NCBI GenBank assembly: GCA_002439755.1
Contig: DJPH01000018.1
Span: 1-27,217, forward strand
Direction: 5' to 3'
Source of the DNA: Prevotellaceae bacterium UBA6417
GTDB lineage: Bacteria; Bacteroidota; Bacteroidia; Bacteroidales; Bacteroidaceae
DNA: 27,217 nt
Of this stretch, positions 14,473 to 23,294 are shown one piece after another. A program made the position numbers and the translations under genes. Under the pieces are notes generated by a model. That model was not told the origin of the DNA. It made no database searches and saw nothing but the letters and a program-made list of their open reading frames with translations. Each line of letters begins with the position of its first letter. Position 1 is the stretch's first letter.

Positions 14473-15513
14473 ATGTACAAGCTCATGAAAAGACACATGC
14501 TTAAAGCCATCATCCCGGGACTGTTTTCCCTGGGCTTGGCCACACTGCCCGCAGCGGCACAGAGTCAGGAAATACAGTTGACAACCGACATTGCCGCATT
14601 CGGTGGCCAGGGAGGCACGAAGGAAATCAAGGTGACCCAAGGGAAAAACTTCATCATCTTCAATCATTGCGACTGGATGAAATACGACTTCAAGGACAAC
14701 ACCTTCCGCATCACCGTAACGCCCTACAACAGTTTCATACCGCGCAAAACCAGCATCGTACTCACATCGAAGAAGACCAACTACTCGAAGGTGCTGCAAA
14801 TCACACAGCGGGCCGACAACAACCGCCCCGAAATGATCACTAAACCGCAGGGCAGCAACCTGGTATTTCTGGACGAGATGAACCTGGACAAATGCCCCGT
14901 ATACTATATTAAAAGCATTCTGAAAAACAAGTCTGTCGACAACAAAGACATACAGCTCAAGGGCTCACGCTACGAGAGTGCAGTGGAAACCCATGCACCT
15001 TCGACGCTGACATTCCGCACCAACGGAGCCACACGCTTCCGGGCCGAGACCGGCATTGACGATGAAATAGTGCTGCGCAATGCCCCGGACCACTACGGGA
15101 ACGTCCAGGTTGACATCAGCGTAGACGGCAAAGTGGTCAAGAAAGGCCACCTGCTGATGAAAGACATGGACGTGATGACCATTGACGTTGACCTGAAAGG
15201 CAGCAAGTACTTCCAAATAAAATACTACTCGGACAATACAGACGGTGACCACGTGGCCATAGGCAACGGACGCTTCGAATACAGTGGCACACGCCCCGAA
15301 GTGGTGACGGAAGAAGAAATGATACAAGGCCTCAAAGCCCCCGAAAAGACTTTCGCAAGCCCCACATCCAACCCACAATGCAAAGGCGACAGCCAGACTT
15401 GCAAAGACAAAAAGCAGTGCTGCAAAGAAAAAGGCACGGTCTGCAAAAACAAAACCAAAGCAACTGCAAAGAAAAAGCCCGCCAAGGCACGCAAGAAAAC
15501 CACACGCAAGTAA
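14473..15513 (+). CDS. Secreted BACON + NPCBM domain protein with Cys/Lys-rich tail
   Basis: A 346-residue exported protein. Signal peptide: 1-29 (AIIPGLFSLGLATLPAAA). Residues about 33-113 resemble a BACON domain (GGQGGTKEIKV, CDWMKYDF, PRKTSIVLTS, KVLQITQRA). Residues about 128-270 match the NPCBM carbohydrate-binding-module fold: YESAVETHAPSTLTF, RFRAETGIDDEI, VQVDISVDGK, TIDVDLKGSKYFQIKY and DGDHVAIGNGRF. The last 45 residues are unusual: five Cys at 303, 310, 316, 317 and 324, then a Lys/Ala/Thr-rich, histone-like end. It probably binds glycan on or outside the cell; no catalytic domain is present. The start could also be the Met at codon 5 or 9. A beta-barrel gene follows 22 nt downstream. 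Confidence 0.85.
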   Translation: MYKLMKRHMLKAIIPGLFSLGLATLPAAAQSQEIQLTTDIAAFGGQGGTKEIKVTQGKNFIIFNHCDWMKYDFKDNTFRITVTPYNSFIPRKTSIVLTSKKTNYSKVLQITQRADNNRPEMITKPQGSNLVFLDEMNLDKCPVYYIKSILKNKSVDNKDIQLKGSRYESAVETHAPSTLTFRTNGATRFRAETGIDDEIVLRNAPDHYGNVQVDISVDGKVVKKGHLLMKDMDVMTIDVDLKGSKYFQIKYYSDNTDGDHVAIGNGRFEYSGTRPEVVTEEEMIQGLKAPEKTFASPTSNPQCKGDSQTCKDKKQCCKEKGTVCKNKTKATAKKKPAKARKKTTRK

Positions 15514-15535
15514 ACAACAACCAAACACATAAATC

Positions 15536-16162
15536 ATGAAGAAATTCCTAACAACAATCGTAGTTGCCCTGACTCTCCTGATGGGCGCACAGACAGCCAA
15601 AGCTCAACTGAGCTTCGGCGTGACCGGAGGTCTCAACCTCAGCAAACTCTCCTATAACGATCTGCCGGCATCACTCGCTTCAGACAATCGTTGCGGTTGG
15701 TACATAGGTCCCAAGGTGGAGTTTAAGGTTCCGCTGATAGGGCTGGGAGTTGATGCAGCCGTAGAATACTCACAGCGACGTCTGAACGGCGAGCTCGAAG
15801 CCGCAGGAACAGACGTGGTGAGCTCGTCAACCTACCTGAAAACCATCGAAATCCCCATTAACCTGCGCTACAGCATCGGCTTGTCCTCACTGGCTTCGCT
15901 CTATGTTGCAACCGGCCCTCAGTTTGGTTTCAACGTGGGTGACAAGACATGGAACTGGACAAACCTCAATGAAAACGTCAGCGGTTTCGAGTTCAAGAAA
16001 TCCAACGTAACATGGAACGTAGGTGCAGGTGTCAAGCTTCTCAAGCATCTTGAAGTGGGAGTGGGCTACAACATCGCACTCAGCAAATTTGCCAAGAAGT
16101 ATGCAGGCGACGGAACATTCAAGAGCAACACCTGGCAGTTCCAGGTGGCCTACATGTTCTGA
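15536..16162 (+). CDS. Outer-membrane beta-barrel protein (PorT-like porin family)
   Basis: A 208-residue outer-membrane protein. The signal peptide MKKFLTTIVVALTLLMGAQTAKA-Q is followed by alternating-strand sequence with the family opening SFGVTGGLNLSKL, YIGPKVEFKVPLIGLGVDAAVEYSQRR and LEVGVGYNIALSKFAKKY, and a terminal WQFQVAYMF ending in Phe as expected for a BAM-inserted barrel. It fits the small 8-10 strand OMP_b-brl_2 group. The role is unknown; it could be a porin or structural barrel. It is 22 nt downstream of the BACON/NPCBM gene and likely co-transcribed, so the two may cooperate at the surface. Confidence 0.9.
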   Translation: MKKFLTTIVVALTLLMGAQTAKAQLSFGVTGGLNLSKLSYNDLPASLASDNRCGWYIGPKVEFKVPLIGLGVDAAVEYSQRRLNGELEAAGTDVVSSSTYLKTIEIPINLRYSIGLSSLASLYVATGPQFGFNVGDKTWNWTNLNENVSGFEFKKSNVTWNVGAGVKLLKHLEVGVGYNIALSKFAKKYAGDGTFKSNTWQFQVAYMF

Positions 16163-16184
16163 CACAGCACACCATAATCCAAGT

Positions 16185-16216
16185 AAATGGCGGACGCTGC
16201 ATGCGTCCGCCATTTT
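16185..16216. terminator. Bidirectional terminator between convergent genes
   Basis: A perfect 13-bp stem AAATGGCGGACGC (16185-16197) / GCGTCCGCCATTT (16203-16215) with a 5-nt loop, A-rich on one side and T-rich on the other. It lies between the plus-strand barrel gene and the minus-strand flippase gene, serving both. Confidence 0.92.
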
Positions 16217-16235
16217 CTTATACATAATCCACCAA

Positions 16236-17705
16236 CTATTTTCTTCTGAAATACTTGCCCACAACCGGAAGGTCGGCCAAAGGCAAATCATGATAAAGCA
16301 CATGACCCACAAACAAGACTATCAACAATGTGTTGATGCCTAATCTCAACGGTAGCGACATATCGGACGGCAGCCACAGCATCACGGCAGTAAAGGCCGC
16401 AGTCATGCCTACATACACTCCGATGCTCCCCAACGGATAGGCAATGGGATACTTACGCTGCCCCACAAAATAGGAAATCAGCATGGCAACCCCATAGCCT
16501 GCCACTCCGGCCCAGGCACAGGCCATATAGCCATACACGGGAACAAAGACCACATTGACCGTTATCAGCACCAAGCAACCGATGCCCGAAAAGACGGCAC
16601 CCCAAATAGTCTTGTCAATAAGCTTGTACCAGAACGACAGGTTGAAGTAGACTCCCATCATAATCTCTGCACACATCACGATGGGAACCACCTTGATTCC
16701 GGGCCAGTAATCGCGGCCTATGATGTGCTTGAATACGTCCAGATAGCCCACAACCACAAGGAAAGCCAACAACGTAAATATCAAATAATACTTCATGGCC
16801 GACGCATAAGTAGCCTTGCTGTCCTTATCTTTGGCCCGTCCGAACACAAACGGCTCATAGGCATACCTGAAAGCCTGGGTTATCATCACCATAATCATGG
16901 CTATCTTGCTGGCTGCCCCATATATGCCCAGTTGCGCAATGGCATCTCCACGCTTATATATATAAGGAAACAATATCTTATCGGCCGTCTGATTAAGTAT
17001 ACCGGCTATACCCAGCACCAATATGGGCCACGAATACGAAAGCATCTGCCTGAGCAATGCTTTGTCCAAGACCCAACGGAAGCCTGTCAGTTCTTTGCGG
17101 AACAGGAATGTAGTCATTGCCGTGCAAAACAGGTTGATATAAAACACATAACCCACGTCGGGAGCACCCATGCCAGGCCGCAATGCAGGCAGAACCACGA
17201 AATAGCCCACGTTGAGAAGTATGTTCATGACGATGAACAACAGCTTGATGGTGGCAAACTTTACAGGGCGTTTCTTATAGCGCAGATAGGCAAACGGGAT
17301 GCACTGAAAGGCATCTATGGCCACACATATGGCCATCACGGCCACATATTGCGGCGTGGCGGCATAGTGCATCAGCCCGGCCAAAGGCTCAAGAAAGGTC
17401 ATCACCAATGCCACAAACAGGAGACCCACCGAACCCACCGCAATGAGTGTGGTGGAGTAGACACGGGAGGCATTGCAGCCTTCCTTGTTGACGAAGCGGA
17501 AGAATGTGGTTTCCATCCCGAAGGTGAGTATCACCAGCAACAGCGCCACATAGGAATACATATTGGTGATGATGCCGTATCCACCACTCGCTGCCGAGAT
17601 TTTTGCCGTATACAACGGCACAAGCAAATAGTTCAGGAAACGGCCCACTATGCTGCTCAAGCCATAAATGACCGTATCCTTTGCCAAAGATTTGAGATTT
17701 GCCAT
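16236..17705 (-). CDS. Polysaccharide/lipid-linked oligosaccharide flippase (Wzx/MOP superfamily)
   Basis: A 489-residue integral membrane protein with about 12-14 hydrophobic segments. It begins MANLKSLAKDTVIYGLSSIVGRFLNYLLVPLY (in part), the pattern of RfbX/Wzx-type transporters of the MOP exporter superfamily: an N-terminal amphipathic start, a G-x-F-N-Y-x-L-V-P-x-Y first helix, and a conserved MLSYSWPILVLGIAGILNQTADKILF half-repeat boundary near residues 220-245 (quoted part: YSWPILVLGIAG). It likely moves a lipid-linked glycan across the inner membrane for surface polysaccharide or LPS assembly. No glycosyltransferases are adjacent, so the substrate is open. It lies 24 nt downstream of the SpmA-SpmB fusion gene. 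Confidence 0.87.
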   Translation of the reverse strand: MANLKSLAKDTVIYGLSSIVGRFLNYLLVPLYTAKISAASGGYGIITNMYSYVALLLVILTFGMETTFFRFVNKEGCNASRVYSTTLIAVGSVGLLFVALVMTFLEPLAGLMHYAATPQYVAVMAICVAIDAFQCIPFAYLRYKKRPVKFATIKLLFIVMNILLNVGYFVVLPALRPGMGAPDVGYVFYINLFCTAMTTFLFRKELTGFRWVLDKALLRQMLSYSWPILVLGIAGILNQTADKILFPYIYKRGDAIAQLGIYGAASKIAMIMVMITQAFRYAYEPFVFGRAKDKDSKATYASAMKYYLIFTLLAFLVVVGYLDVFKHIIGRDYWPGIKVVPIVMCAEIMMGVYFNLSFWYKLIDKTIWGAVFSGIGCLVLITVNVVFVPVYGYMACAWAGVAGYGVAMLISYFVGQRKYPIAYPLGSIGVYVGMTAAFTAVMLWLPSDMSLPLRLGINTLLIVLFVGHVLYHDLPLADLPVVGKYFRRK

Positions 17706-17729
17706 AGACGAAAAGACTTAAAAGCCGGA

Positions 17730-18962
17730 TTAACCGAAAAACATATATGCAATAAGTACGGCGGCAATGCTGCCTGCCACATCGGCCATCAGCCCACAAG
17801 GCACGGCATGGCGTGTCTTGCTGATGCCTACACTGCCGAAATAGACTGCCAGAATATAGAACGTGGTGTCGGTGCTGCCCTGTAGGATACAACTCAGACG
17901 GCCCACGAAGGAATCGGCCCCGAAATTGCTCATCGCATCGACCATCATGCCACGTGCCCCACTGCCGCTCAAGGGCTTCATGATGGCTGTAGGCAGGGCA
18001 TCGACCCATTCTGACGAACATCCCATGGCTCCGACCGTCCACTTGACACCACCGACCAGCCAGTCCATGGCTCCGGATGCCCTAAACACACTGATGCTTA
18101 CCAGGATGGCAACCAGATAAGGTATTATGCGCACGGCCGTCTGAAAGCCTTCTTTCGCGCCCTCGATAAAGGCATCATAGACATTGATGCGCTTGCGGAT
18201 GCCGCTCCAAAGCATAATGATGATGATGGTAAACAGCATCACATTGGCCACACAGGTGCTCACCACATTCATCGTATCCTTGTCCATACGGCTGCATCCC
18301 CACACGATGGCGGCAAAAAAAGCAATGGCTCCGCCCAAAGTCAGCATCATGGTGCGGTTGAACAAGTTGATACGCTGGTATAGACTCGTAATCACCACAC
18401 CCACCAATGTGGCTACAAACGTGGCCAACAATATGGGGATGAAAACATCGGTGGGCTGGGCCGCGCCCGCCTTTGCCCTGAACGCCAGGATGCTCACAGG
18501 AATGATGACCAGTCCGGATGTATTCAGCACGAGGAACATAATCATGGGATTGGATGCCGTATCCTTCTTTTTGTTGAGTTCCTGCAGGCTTTCCATAGCC
18601 TTCAAGCCCAACGGAGTGGCGGCATTGTCAAGCCCGAGCATATTGGCTGCCATGTTCATAAACATGTTGCCGAAAGCCGGATGGTTCTTCGGTATGTCGG
18701 GAAAGAGCTTCACAAGTACCGGGCTCAAAAGGCGGGCCAGCGTGTTGATCAGGCCTCCCTTCTCGCCTATCTTCATCATGCCTAACCAGAACGCCAACAT
18801 GCCTGTCAGTCCCAAAGATATCTCAAAAGCCGTTTTTGCCGCATCAAACGTGGAATTCATGATTCCGGGAAACACATCCATGTCGCCCAGAAACACCAGT
18901 TTGGCCACTGCAATCAAGAATGCTATGACGAAAAATGCTATCCAAATGTAGTTAAGAACCAT
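17730..18962 (-). CDS. SpmA-SpmB fusion membrane protein (nucleoside-recognition/Gate domains)
   Basis: A 410-residue integral membrane protein joining spore-maturation-protein A-like (about 1-200) and B-like (about 240-410) halves. Characteristic pieces are SLGLTGMLAFWLGMMKIGEKGG, ANMLGLDNAATPLGLKAM and LNTSGLVIIPVSIL in the first half, then LVAILVSISVFRASGAMDW, PLSGSGARGMMVDAM and GSTDTTFYILAVYFGSVG in the second (each shown in part). These Gate domains occur in transporters and spore proteins; in non-sporulating Bacteroidetes the fused form is common but its role is unknown, possibly solute transport. It is the promoter-proximal gene of a two-gene minus-strand unit with the flippase. Confidence 0.9.
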   Translation of the reverse strand: MVLNYIWIAFFVIAFLIAVAKLVFLGDMDVFPGIMNSTFDAAKTAFEISLGLTGMLAFWLGMMKIGEKGGLINTLARLLSPVLVKLFPDIPKNHPAFGNMFMNMAANMLGLDNAATPLGLKAMESLQELNKKKDTASNPMIMFLVLNTSGLVIIPVSILAFRAKAGAAQPTDVFIPILLATFVATLVGVVITSLYQRINLFNRTMMLTLGGAIAFFAAIVWGCSRMDKDTMNVVSTCVANVMLFTIIIIMLWSGIRKRINVYDAFIEGAKEGFQTAVRIIPYLVAILVSISVFRASGAMDWLVGGVKWTVGAMGCSSEWVDALPTAIMKPLSGSGARGMMVDAMSNFGADSFVGRLSCILQGSTDTTFYILAVYFGSVGISKTRHAVPCGLMADVAGSIAAVLIAYMFFG

Positions 18963-19033
18963 ATTCCCTTTTCCTTAAAAGACAATGAAGAACAAGGCAA
19001 AAGCCCCGTTGGATCACTGCACCGACATGGGTG

Positions 19034-19041
19034 CAAAGTTA
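19034..19041 (-). promoter_or_regulatory. -7 promoter box of SpmAB-flippase unit
   Basis: TAACTTTG on the minus strand fits TAnnTTTG; the predicted leader is about 65 nt. No good -33 box. The rest of the 18963-19240 gap shows no gene. Confidence 0.45.
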
Positions 19042-19201
19042 TAAAAAACAATCGACAGCCGTTCCGATGCGTTTCAGGTTTATCGTTACATACACCGACA
19101 ATTATCCAAGATAAGGCCATATAAAGGCCAAAAATTCGAAAGGTACGGTTTTAAGAGCTTGATTTTGTTGTTTTCATACACGCAGTATTGCTTTTTATTC
19201 G

Positions 19202-19209
19202 TAGTTTTG
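19202..19209 (+). promoter_or_regulatory. -7 promoter box of fimbrillin locus
   Basis: TAGTTTTG fits TAnnTTTG and would start transcription about 25 nt before the ATG of the small ORF at 19241, making that ORF the first cistron. There is no proper -33 box, which suggests an activated promoter. Confidence 0.45.
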
Positions 19210-19240
19210 CACAAATAAATAATCCTCAAATATCAGAACA

Positions 19241-19396
19241 ATGAAAGAAACATCCCTTACAGAACTGTACGAGAAGCCAACAGTCGAAATCATCAATATG
19301 GAGCCCGAAGGCATCATTGCAGCCAGTGGTGAAACCGGCTCAAGTGGCAGCGATTATAGTAACGGCGATGACATTCAACTCGATTCATGGTATTAA
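19241..19396 (+). CDS. Small (51 aa) leader-like peptide at head of fimbrillin operon
   Basis: An ORF of 52 codons including stop that I translated by hand: it begins MKETSLTELYEKPTVEI, continues INMEPEGIIAASGETG, and ends in a Ser/Gly/Asp-rich tail closing with DDIQLDSWY. It has no signal peptide. The layout is a charged leader, KPxVEI strand, EGIIAASG and then an acidic, Gly/Ser-rich tail. It recalls short Bacteroidales peptides of the KPxxxxxxxxxGxxxxSG type and loosely resembles RiPP or double-Gly precursors, but no processing enzyme is nearby. It sits between the promoter box and the first fimbrillin ATG with an 11-nt gap, so it is probably translated in that operon. It may be structural, secreted or a translational leader; the function is unknown. 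Confidence 0.65.
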   Translation: MKETSLTELYEKPTVEIINMEPEGIIAASGETGSSGSDYSNGDDIQLDSWY

Positions 19397-19407
19397 CTGA
19401 TGCAACC

Positions 19408-20433
19408 ATGAAGAAGTATCATCTACTTGCAATGGCAGTATTTGCAATGGCTGCCATGTTTACATCATGCGACAATGATAACGAGGCTGTCGTCACACCG
19501 ACCCCAGAACAGCCTTTTGTCATTTCGGCCTCGCTGGGCAACAGCAACACACGTGCCACCATTGAATACGGCAATCAGGACATCAGCAAAGGCGAACTGT
19601 TTCGCTGGAACACAGATGATGCCTTTTCTGTATTGGTTGAAAACGGCAACGACACTGAATTGCACAAATTCACATTCACCTCGTTCGCCACACCGAACGA
19701 ACCGTCAGGCACAGCCACATTCACATGTCCGGACATCGTTGGTCTGCATGCCGAGAAAGCGATAGCCATCTATCCCGCAACCGACACGAAGCCCGAAGAC
19801 AACACCTTCACCTTTACCTGCGCCACCGAAAGGGAACAGATCGGCACTACACTCGGAAACTTCGGTAAAGACATGCCCATGTATGCCTATACCGACAAAC
19901 TCGCTTCCGAGGGGAAACTCAGCTTCGAGCATCTTTCGGCACTGCTACGCTTCAGCATCACGAATATCGGGCCCTCTGATTGCACCGTCAAAAGCATCAA
20001 AGTGGAAGCAAACACCTCGGTATTCGGCACAAAAGGCGCCATCAAATCAACCGCTCCGGGGAGCAAACCTACAATCACTTATGAACTGAACGGAAGCAAA
20101 TCCACAGCCATTACAACCGATGCAACTCTTAAGAAAGGCGAGACAATAGACCTTTACACAACCATCCTACCCTGCATGGGCTTGAAAGGAAACGGCACTA
20201 ACGCACAACTGACATTCACATTATCCACCCTACGCAACGGGCAGGAAGACACACAAAGTTTCCAATTGGATGGCGGAAAAATCAATACAGGCGACGGCAG
20301 CACATGGGAAGCCGGCAAACGTTACCGCTTCAAAATCAATTCAGGGTACAAGGAACTGACCGTAGGAAGCCCCACTATTGCAGATTGGAGCAATGGAACC
20401 GATCTCACAGGTGGCGAAGCGACAGCAGAATAG
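19408..20433 (+). CDS. Fimbrillin-family lipoprotein (Mfa-like)
   Basis: A 341-residue surface lipoprotein. Signal peptide with lipobox MFTSC, lipid-modified Cys at 20, then an acidic DNDNEA stretch. A conserved NTRATI string lies about 25 residues further on, at the place where fimbrillins are cut after Arg. The body is a two-part beta-sandwich type of the Mfa-like/FimA superfamily, with ekAIAIYPAT, MPMYAYTDKL, LSFEHLSALLRFSITN and a C-terminal GKRYRFKIN then TIADWSNGTDL that matches the terminal strand of this family. The start at 19408 gives a proper signal peptide; 7 in-frame codons upstream overlap the small ORF. It is likely a pilus subunit or surface adhesin and is the first large gene of the five-gene fimbrillin cluster. 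Confidence 0.85.
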   Translation: MKKYHLLAMAVFAMAAMFTSCDNDNEAVVTPTPEQPFVISASLGNSNTRATIEYGNQDISKGELFRWNTDDAFSVLVENGNDTELHKFTFTSFATPNEPSGTATFTCPDIVGLHAEKAIAIYPATDTKPEDNTFTFTCATEREQIGTTLGNFGKDMPMYAYTDKLASEGKLSFEHLSALLRFSITNIGPSDCTVKSIKVEANTSVFGTKGAIKSTAPGSKPTITYELNGSKSTAITTDATLKKGETIDLYTTILPCMGLKGNGTNAQLTFTLSTLRNGQEDTQSFQLDGGKINTGDGSTWEAGKRYRFKINSGYKELTVGSPTIADWSNGTDLTGGEATAE

Positions 20434-20448
20434 CACAACAACTTACAC

Positions 20449-21423
20449 ATGAGTTTTTTCAAAACACTGTCCACAACAGCCATTGCGTTACTTGTGGTTG
20501 CTTGCTCTGGAAATGAAGAAACAGCAGTCAGCAACTTCCCTTCAGATAGAGTTGTACGCATCTGTGCCGGAATAAACAATTCCTATACAAGAGGATTCTA
20601 TACAACAGACAACCTTCAGGAATTCAGTATCAGTATCGTCAACACGAACAACGGGAACTACAACTACGACAACATCAAAGTCACAGGCAGCAATAGCACT
20701 GAATGGAATACCCAGACTGTCATGCTGTGGCAAAACGGTAAGCAAAAGGTTGACATCATTGCCTATGCGCCCTATCAGACAGGAACTGCCATCACCGGCA
20801 ATACAACCCTCGAAGCTGGTGTACAAGCCACGCAAACCAAAGATGATAACAGTTCTGATTTTCTATTATACGTCAGCAAGGGATTTACTCCTTCATCGGA
20901 TTTGAATGCCGACAAGGAATTAGAAATACCTCTCTCCCATGCATTCAGCAAACTGACTGTCCGCATCAGTTTGGGCAACGCATACAATGTGTCAAGCCTT
21001 ACCGACACCAATCCCATAACAGGATTGACGATAAAAGGTACTATCATTACCGGCGTATGCAACTTGACAGCCGACAAGCCTCAGTTCATCGCCAAAGCCT
21101 CCGAAAGCGCAACCAACGTAATGCCTTACGAAATTGCGTACGCAAAGCCCTCCGGCATCTTAGACAATGCCGTAGCCACTTACGAATGCATCCTCGTGCC
21201 ACAAAGAATCTACGCCTATGACCTAAGCGTCAGTTTCGTTGTTGATGGCACTACCTACCATTGGAAAGTGCCGGAAGAAATAGACTTTGAACCGGGCATG
21301 AACTATGACCTGTCCATCAAAGCCGGAAATAATTCAATTACAAGCGGCACCATGTCTGCAAAGCCATGGAAAGACCCGGCATTGGGAACAGATTACCACG
21401 AGATACAAACCGAATACAAGTAA
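20449..21423 (+). CDS. Fimbrillin-like lipoprotein, cassette A copy 1
   Basis: A 324-residue lipoprotein (lipobox LLVVAC, Cys19) of the fimbrillin (Mfa-like) superfamily. After the acidic post-Cys region it has NNSYTRGFYTTDNLQEF, where the TR is placed as in other fimbrillins, then YNYDNIKVTGSNSTEW, TVMLWQN, DIIAYAPYQTG and IPLSHAFSKLTVRISLG, typical of the N-terminal sandwich. The C-terminal half has ATYECILVPQRIYAYDLSVSF and ends with PWKDP...EIQTEYK. It is a clear paralogue of the A copy 2 gene at 23295. It starts 15 nt after the previous fimbrillin and 12 nt before its B partner, so co-expression is very likely. Role: pilus subunit or adaptor, inferred. Confidence 0.82.
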   Translation: MSFFKTLSTTAIALLVVACSGNEETAVSNFPSDRVVRICAGINNSYTRGFYTTDNLQEFSISIVNTNNGNYNYDNIKVTGSNSTEWNTQTVMLWQNGKQKVDIIAYAPYQTGTAITGNTTLEAGVQATQTKDDNSSDFLLYVSKGFTPSSDLNADKELEIPLSHAFSKLTVRISLGNAYNVSSLTDTNPITGLTIKGTIITGVCNLTADKPQFIAKASESATNVMPYEIAYAKPSGILDNAVATYECILVPQRIYAYDLSVSFVVDGTTYHWKVPEEIDFEPGMNYDLSIKAGNNSITSGTMSAKPWKDPALGTDYHEIQTEYK

Positions 21424-21435
21424 AGCCTAACGACC

Positions 21436-23259
21436 ATGAAAATGAAATCTTTCATATTTGCCATCATCACTATGGCTCTATTCCTCATGGCCGCTTGCGC
21501 TGCAGACAACGATAAGCCCACGGCCAATCAGACTATCAAGATAAACGCAACCATCGGTAGTAACCTCCCGACACGCACCACCCCATTGGGGACACTTGAA
21601 GAACAAGCCAACTTTGTCCAAGAAGATATCATCGAAGTCATTAAATACAATTGGCAAGCAGCAGGCACATCCATACAATACCAATTCAACGGCACTTCAT
21701 GGGAAAGTATCAACGGCTCCGGCCACATTCATTCGTCCGATGCTGAATACTTCAGAGCTTTCTACCCCGTTGCCAATGGCAATACATACGACAAAGCCCT
21801 GCTGCCTACCGACCAAAACACGGAAGAAAGCATTCGCAATGCCGATTTCATGAGGGCAGAAGGCAACAACTACGCAGATGAAAGCAATACGCTTTCCCTT
21901 AGCTTCAACCGCAAAATGGCACTTGTCAGAATCAAGATAGCCGGTTATGGCAACGAGCTCGACCCTGTAACCGACAAGATCACCGACTTGACGGTCTATT
22001 CACCTGCCGCAGGGTTCTCTTCTGATCCCGACAATGCGGGAACAAACCAACCTGTAGCCATCAAGCCTTACATAGAAGACGCTTCAGGCCAACACCAGAC
22101 AAGCACCGGCAATGGAAACATCGGTTATCGCTACTCAGCCTTGATATCGCCTGTAGCCCCCCAACCATCCGATGCTCCTTCCAAATTCATAGAACTGACT
22201 TTGCAACATGGTACCGAAGCCAAGACTATGAGTGTGATGCTTGATAAATATCCTTGGGGTGAAGGCTACATCTATGAATTTGAGCTCATCATAGGTAACG
22301 ATGCTGTAAAAATAGCCAAAACCACAGTCAACGAATGGAAAAGCAGCGGTATCCAACATGATGGAAATGCACATGAAGCCGTATTGGATGTAACGGGAAT
22401 GACTGCTAATGACGTCACCGACAATCTGCTTAAAGAATACTGCATAGACAGCCGTCTGATACTAAAAGGCGCATTCGGCACCAATAGCGACAAATACAAC
22501 AGCGATGGTGTATTGGCCTTTGCCAAAGTTGCCCGATTCGTACGGACCAATCCTGTCAAATACATCGATTTCAGCCAAACGACCGGCATATCGTCCCTAT
22601 CGAAAAAAGCGACCTATTTGGACAGCGAAGGTAATGAGCAGACCATCAACCTTACTTTTATGCCCGGTATTAGCAGTCCGTTGGAAGAAGTCCATCTGCC
22701 TACTACCGTCACCAACATTTATTGGGCCTTCTACAATTGTGAAAACCTCAAAAAGGTAACAGGCACAGAACAGATAGAACCGGGAACAAATGGTTCCAAT
22801 ATTGAAGGAGCCTTTAGCAACTGCGACTTAGATGAAATTCCTAATATGCCAAAGGTCAACATATTAAATGGCCTATTTTATGGTACCAAATTCAATTTCA
22901 CAACTTTTGAAAGCAACTACTTCACTGAAATCATAGACTTCAGCCAACACTACAACTTAACAATTATCAAGTTGCCCAACGCAACAACATTGCACAATCA
23001 ATGTCTTGAAATCTCAAGAGGCATTCAAGAACTTCACCTCACGGCCAAGGCTTTCAAAGAAGTAGATAATGAACCGTTCTCCTTTTTGAGGAACGCTGCA
23101 GCAATACTCTATCTGAACGCATCGCAGGAAAGCAGAATAACGACAGACGGAACTACTTCCTGCATCTGGAAGCCTGTAGACAATTCCGCCACCACTGTCG
23201 ATCTCGCAAATTTCACAAAAGTCATCTGTGGAGACAAAGTTGTTTACAACCGTGAATGA
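21436..23259 (+). CDS. Fimbrillin-LRR chimeric lipoprotein, cassette B copy 1
   Basis: A 607-residue lipoprotein (lipobox LMAAC, Cys21). Residues about 30-305 are fimbrillin-like: TIGSNLPTRTTPLG, YFRAFYPVANG, SLSFNRKMALVRIKIAGYG, then the domain-ending VKIAKTTVNEWKSSGI. A short VLDVTGMTANDVTDNLL bridge leads to a second half (about 330-607) with leucine-rich-repeat-like pieces of the BspA/LRR_5 kind: EVHLPTTVTNIYWAFYNCENLKKVTG, IEGAFSNCDLDEIPNMPKV (shown in part) and ELHLTAKAFKEV, ending ICGDKVVYNRE. It could be a tip adhesin, with a pilin domain for assembly and an LRR half for binding. It is a paralogue of the gene at 24276 and is 12 nt downstream of its A partner. Confidence 0.8.
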   Translation: MKMKSFIFAIITMALFLMAACAADNDKPTANQTIKINATIGSNLPTRTTPLGTLEEQANFVQEDIIEVIKYNWQAAGTSIQYQFNGTSWESINGSGHIHSSDAEYFRAFYPVANGNTYDKALLPTDQNTEESIRNADFMRAEGNNYADESNTLSLSFNRKMALVRIKIAGYGNELDPVTDKITDLTVYSPAAGFSSDPDNAGTNQPVAIKPYIEDASGQHQTSTGNGNIGYRYSALISPVAPQPSDAPSKFIELTLQHGTEAKTMSVMLDKYPWGEGYIYEFELIIGNDAVKIAKTTVNEWKSSGIQHDGNAHEAVLDVTGMTANDVTDNLLKEYCIDSRLILKGAFGTNSDKYNSDGVLAFAKVARFVRTNPVKYIDFSQTTGISSLSKKATYLDSEGNEQTINLTFMPGISSPLEEVHLPTTVTNIYWAFYNCENLKKVTGTEQIEPGTNGSNIEGAFSNCDLDEIPNMPKVNILNGLFYGTKFNFTTFESNYFTEIIDFSQHYNLTIIKLPNATTLHNQCLEISRGIQELHLTAKAFKEVDNEPFSFLRNAAAILYLNASQESRITTDGTTSCIWKPVDNSATTVDLANFTKVICGDKVVYNRE

Positions 23260-23294
23260 TCACCATTAACCAATTAATATAAGATATAACTACA

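Noticed and set aside
16725..17885. Long plus-strand ORF (386 codons) opposite the flippase and SpmAB genes
   Set aside because: It has very high His/Gln/Arg content and no domain pattern; it is the complement of two well-supported membrane protein genes.
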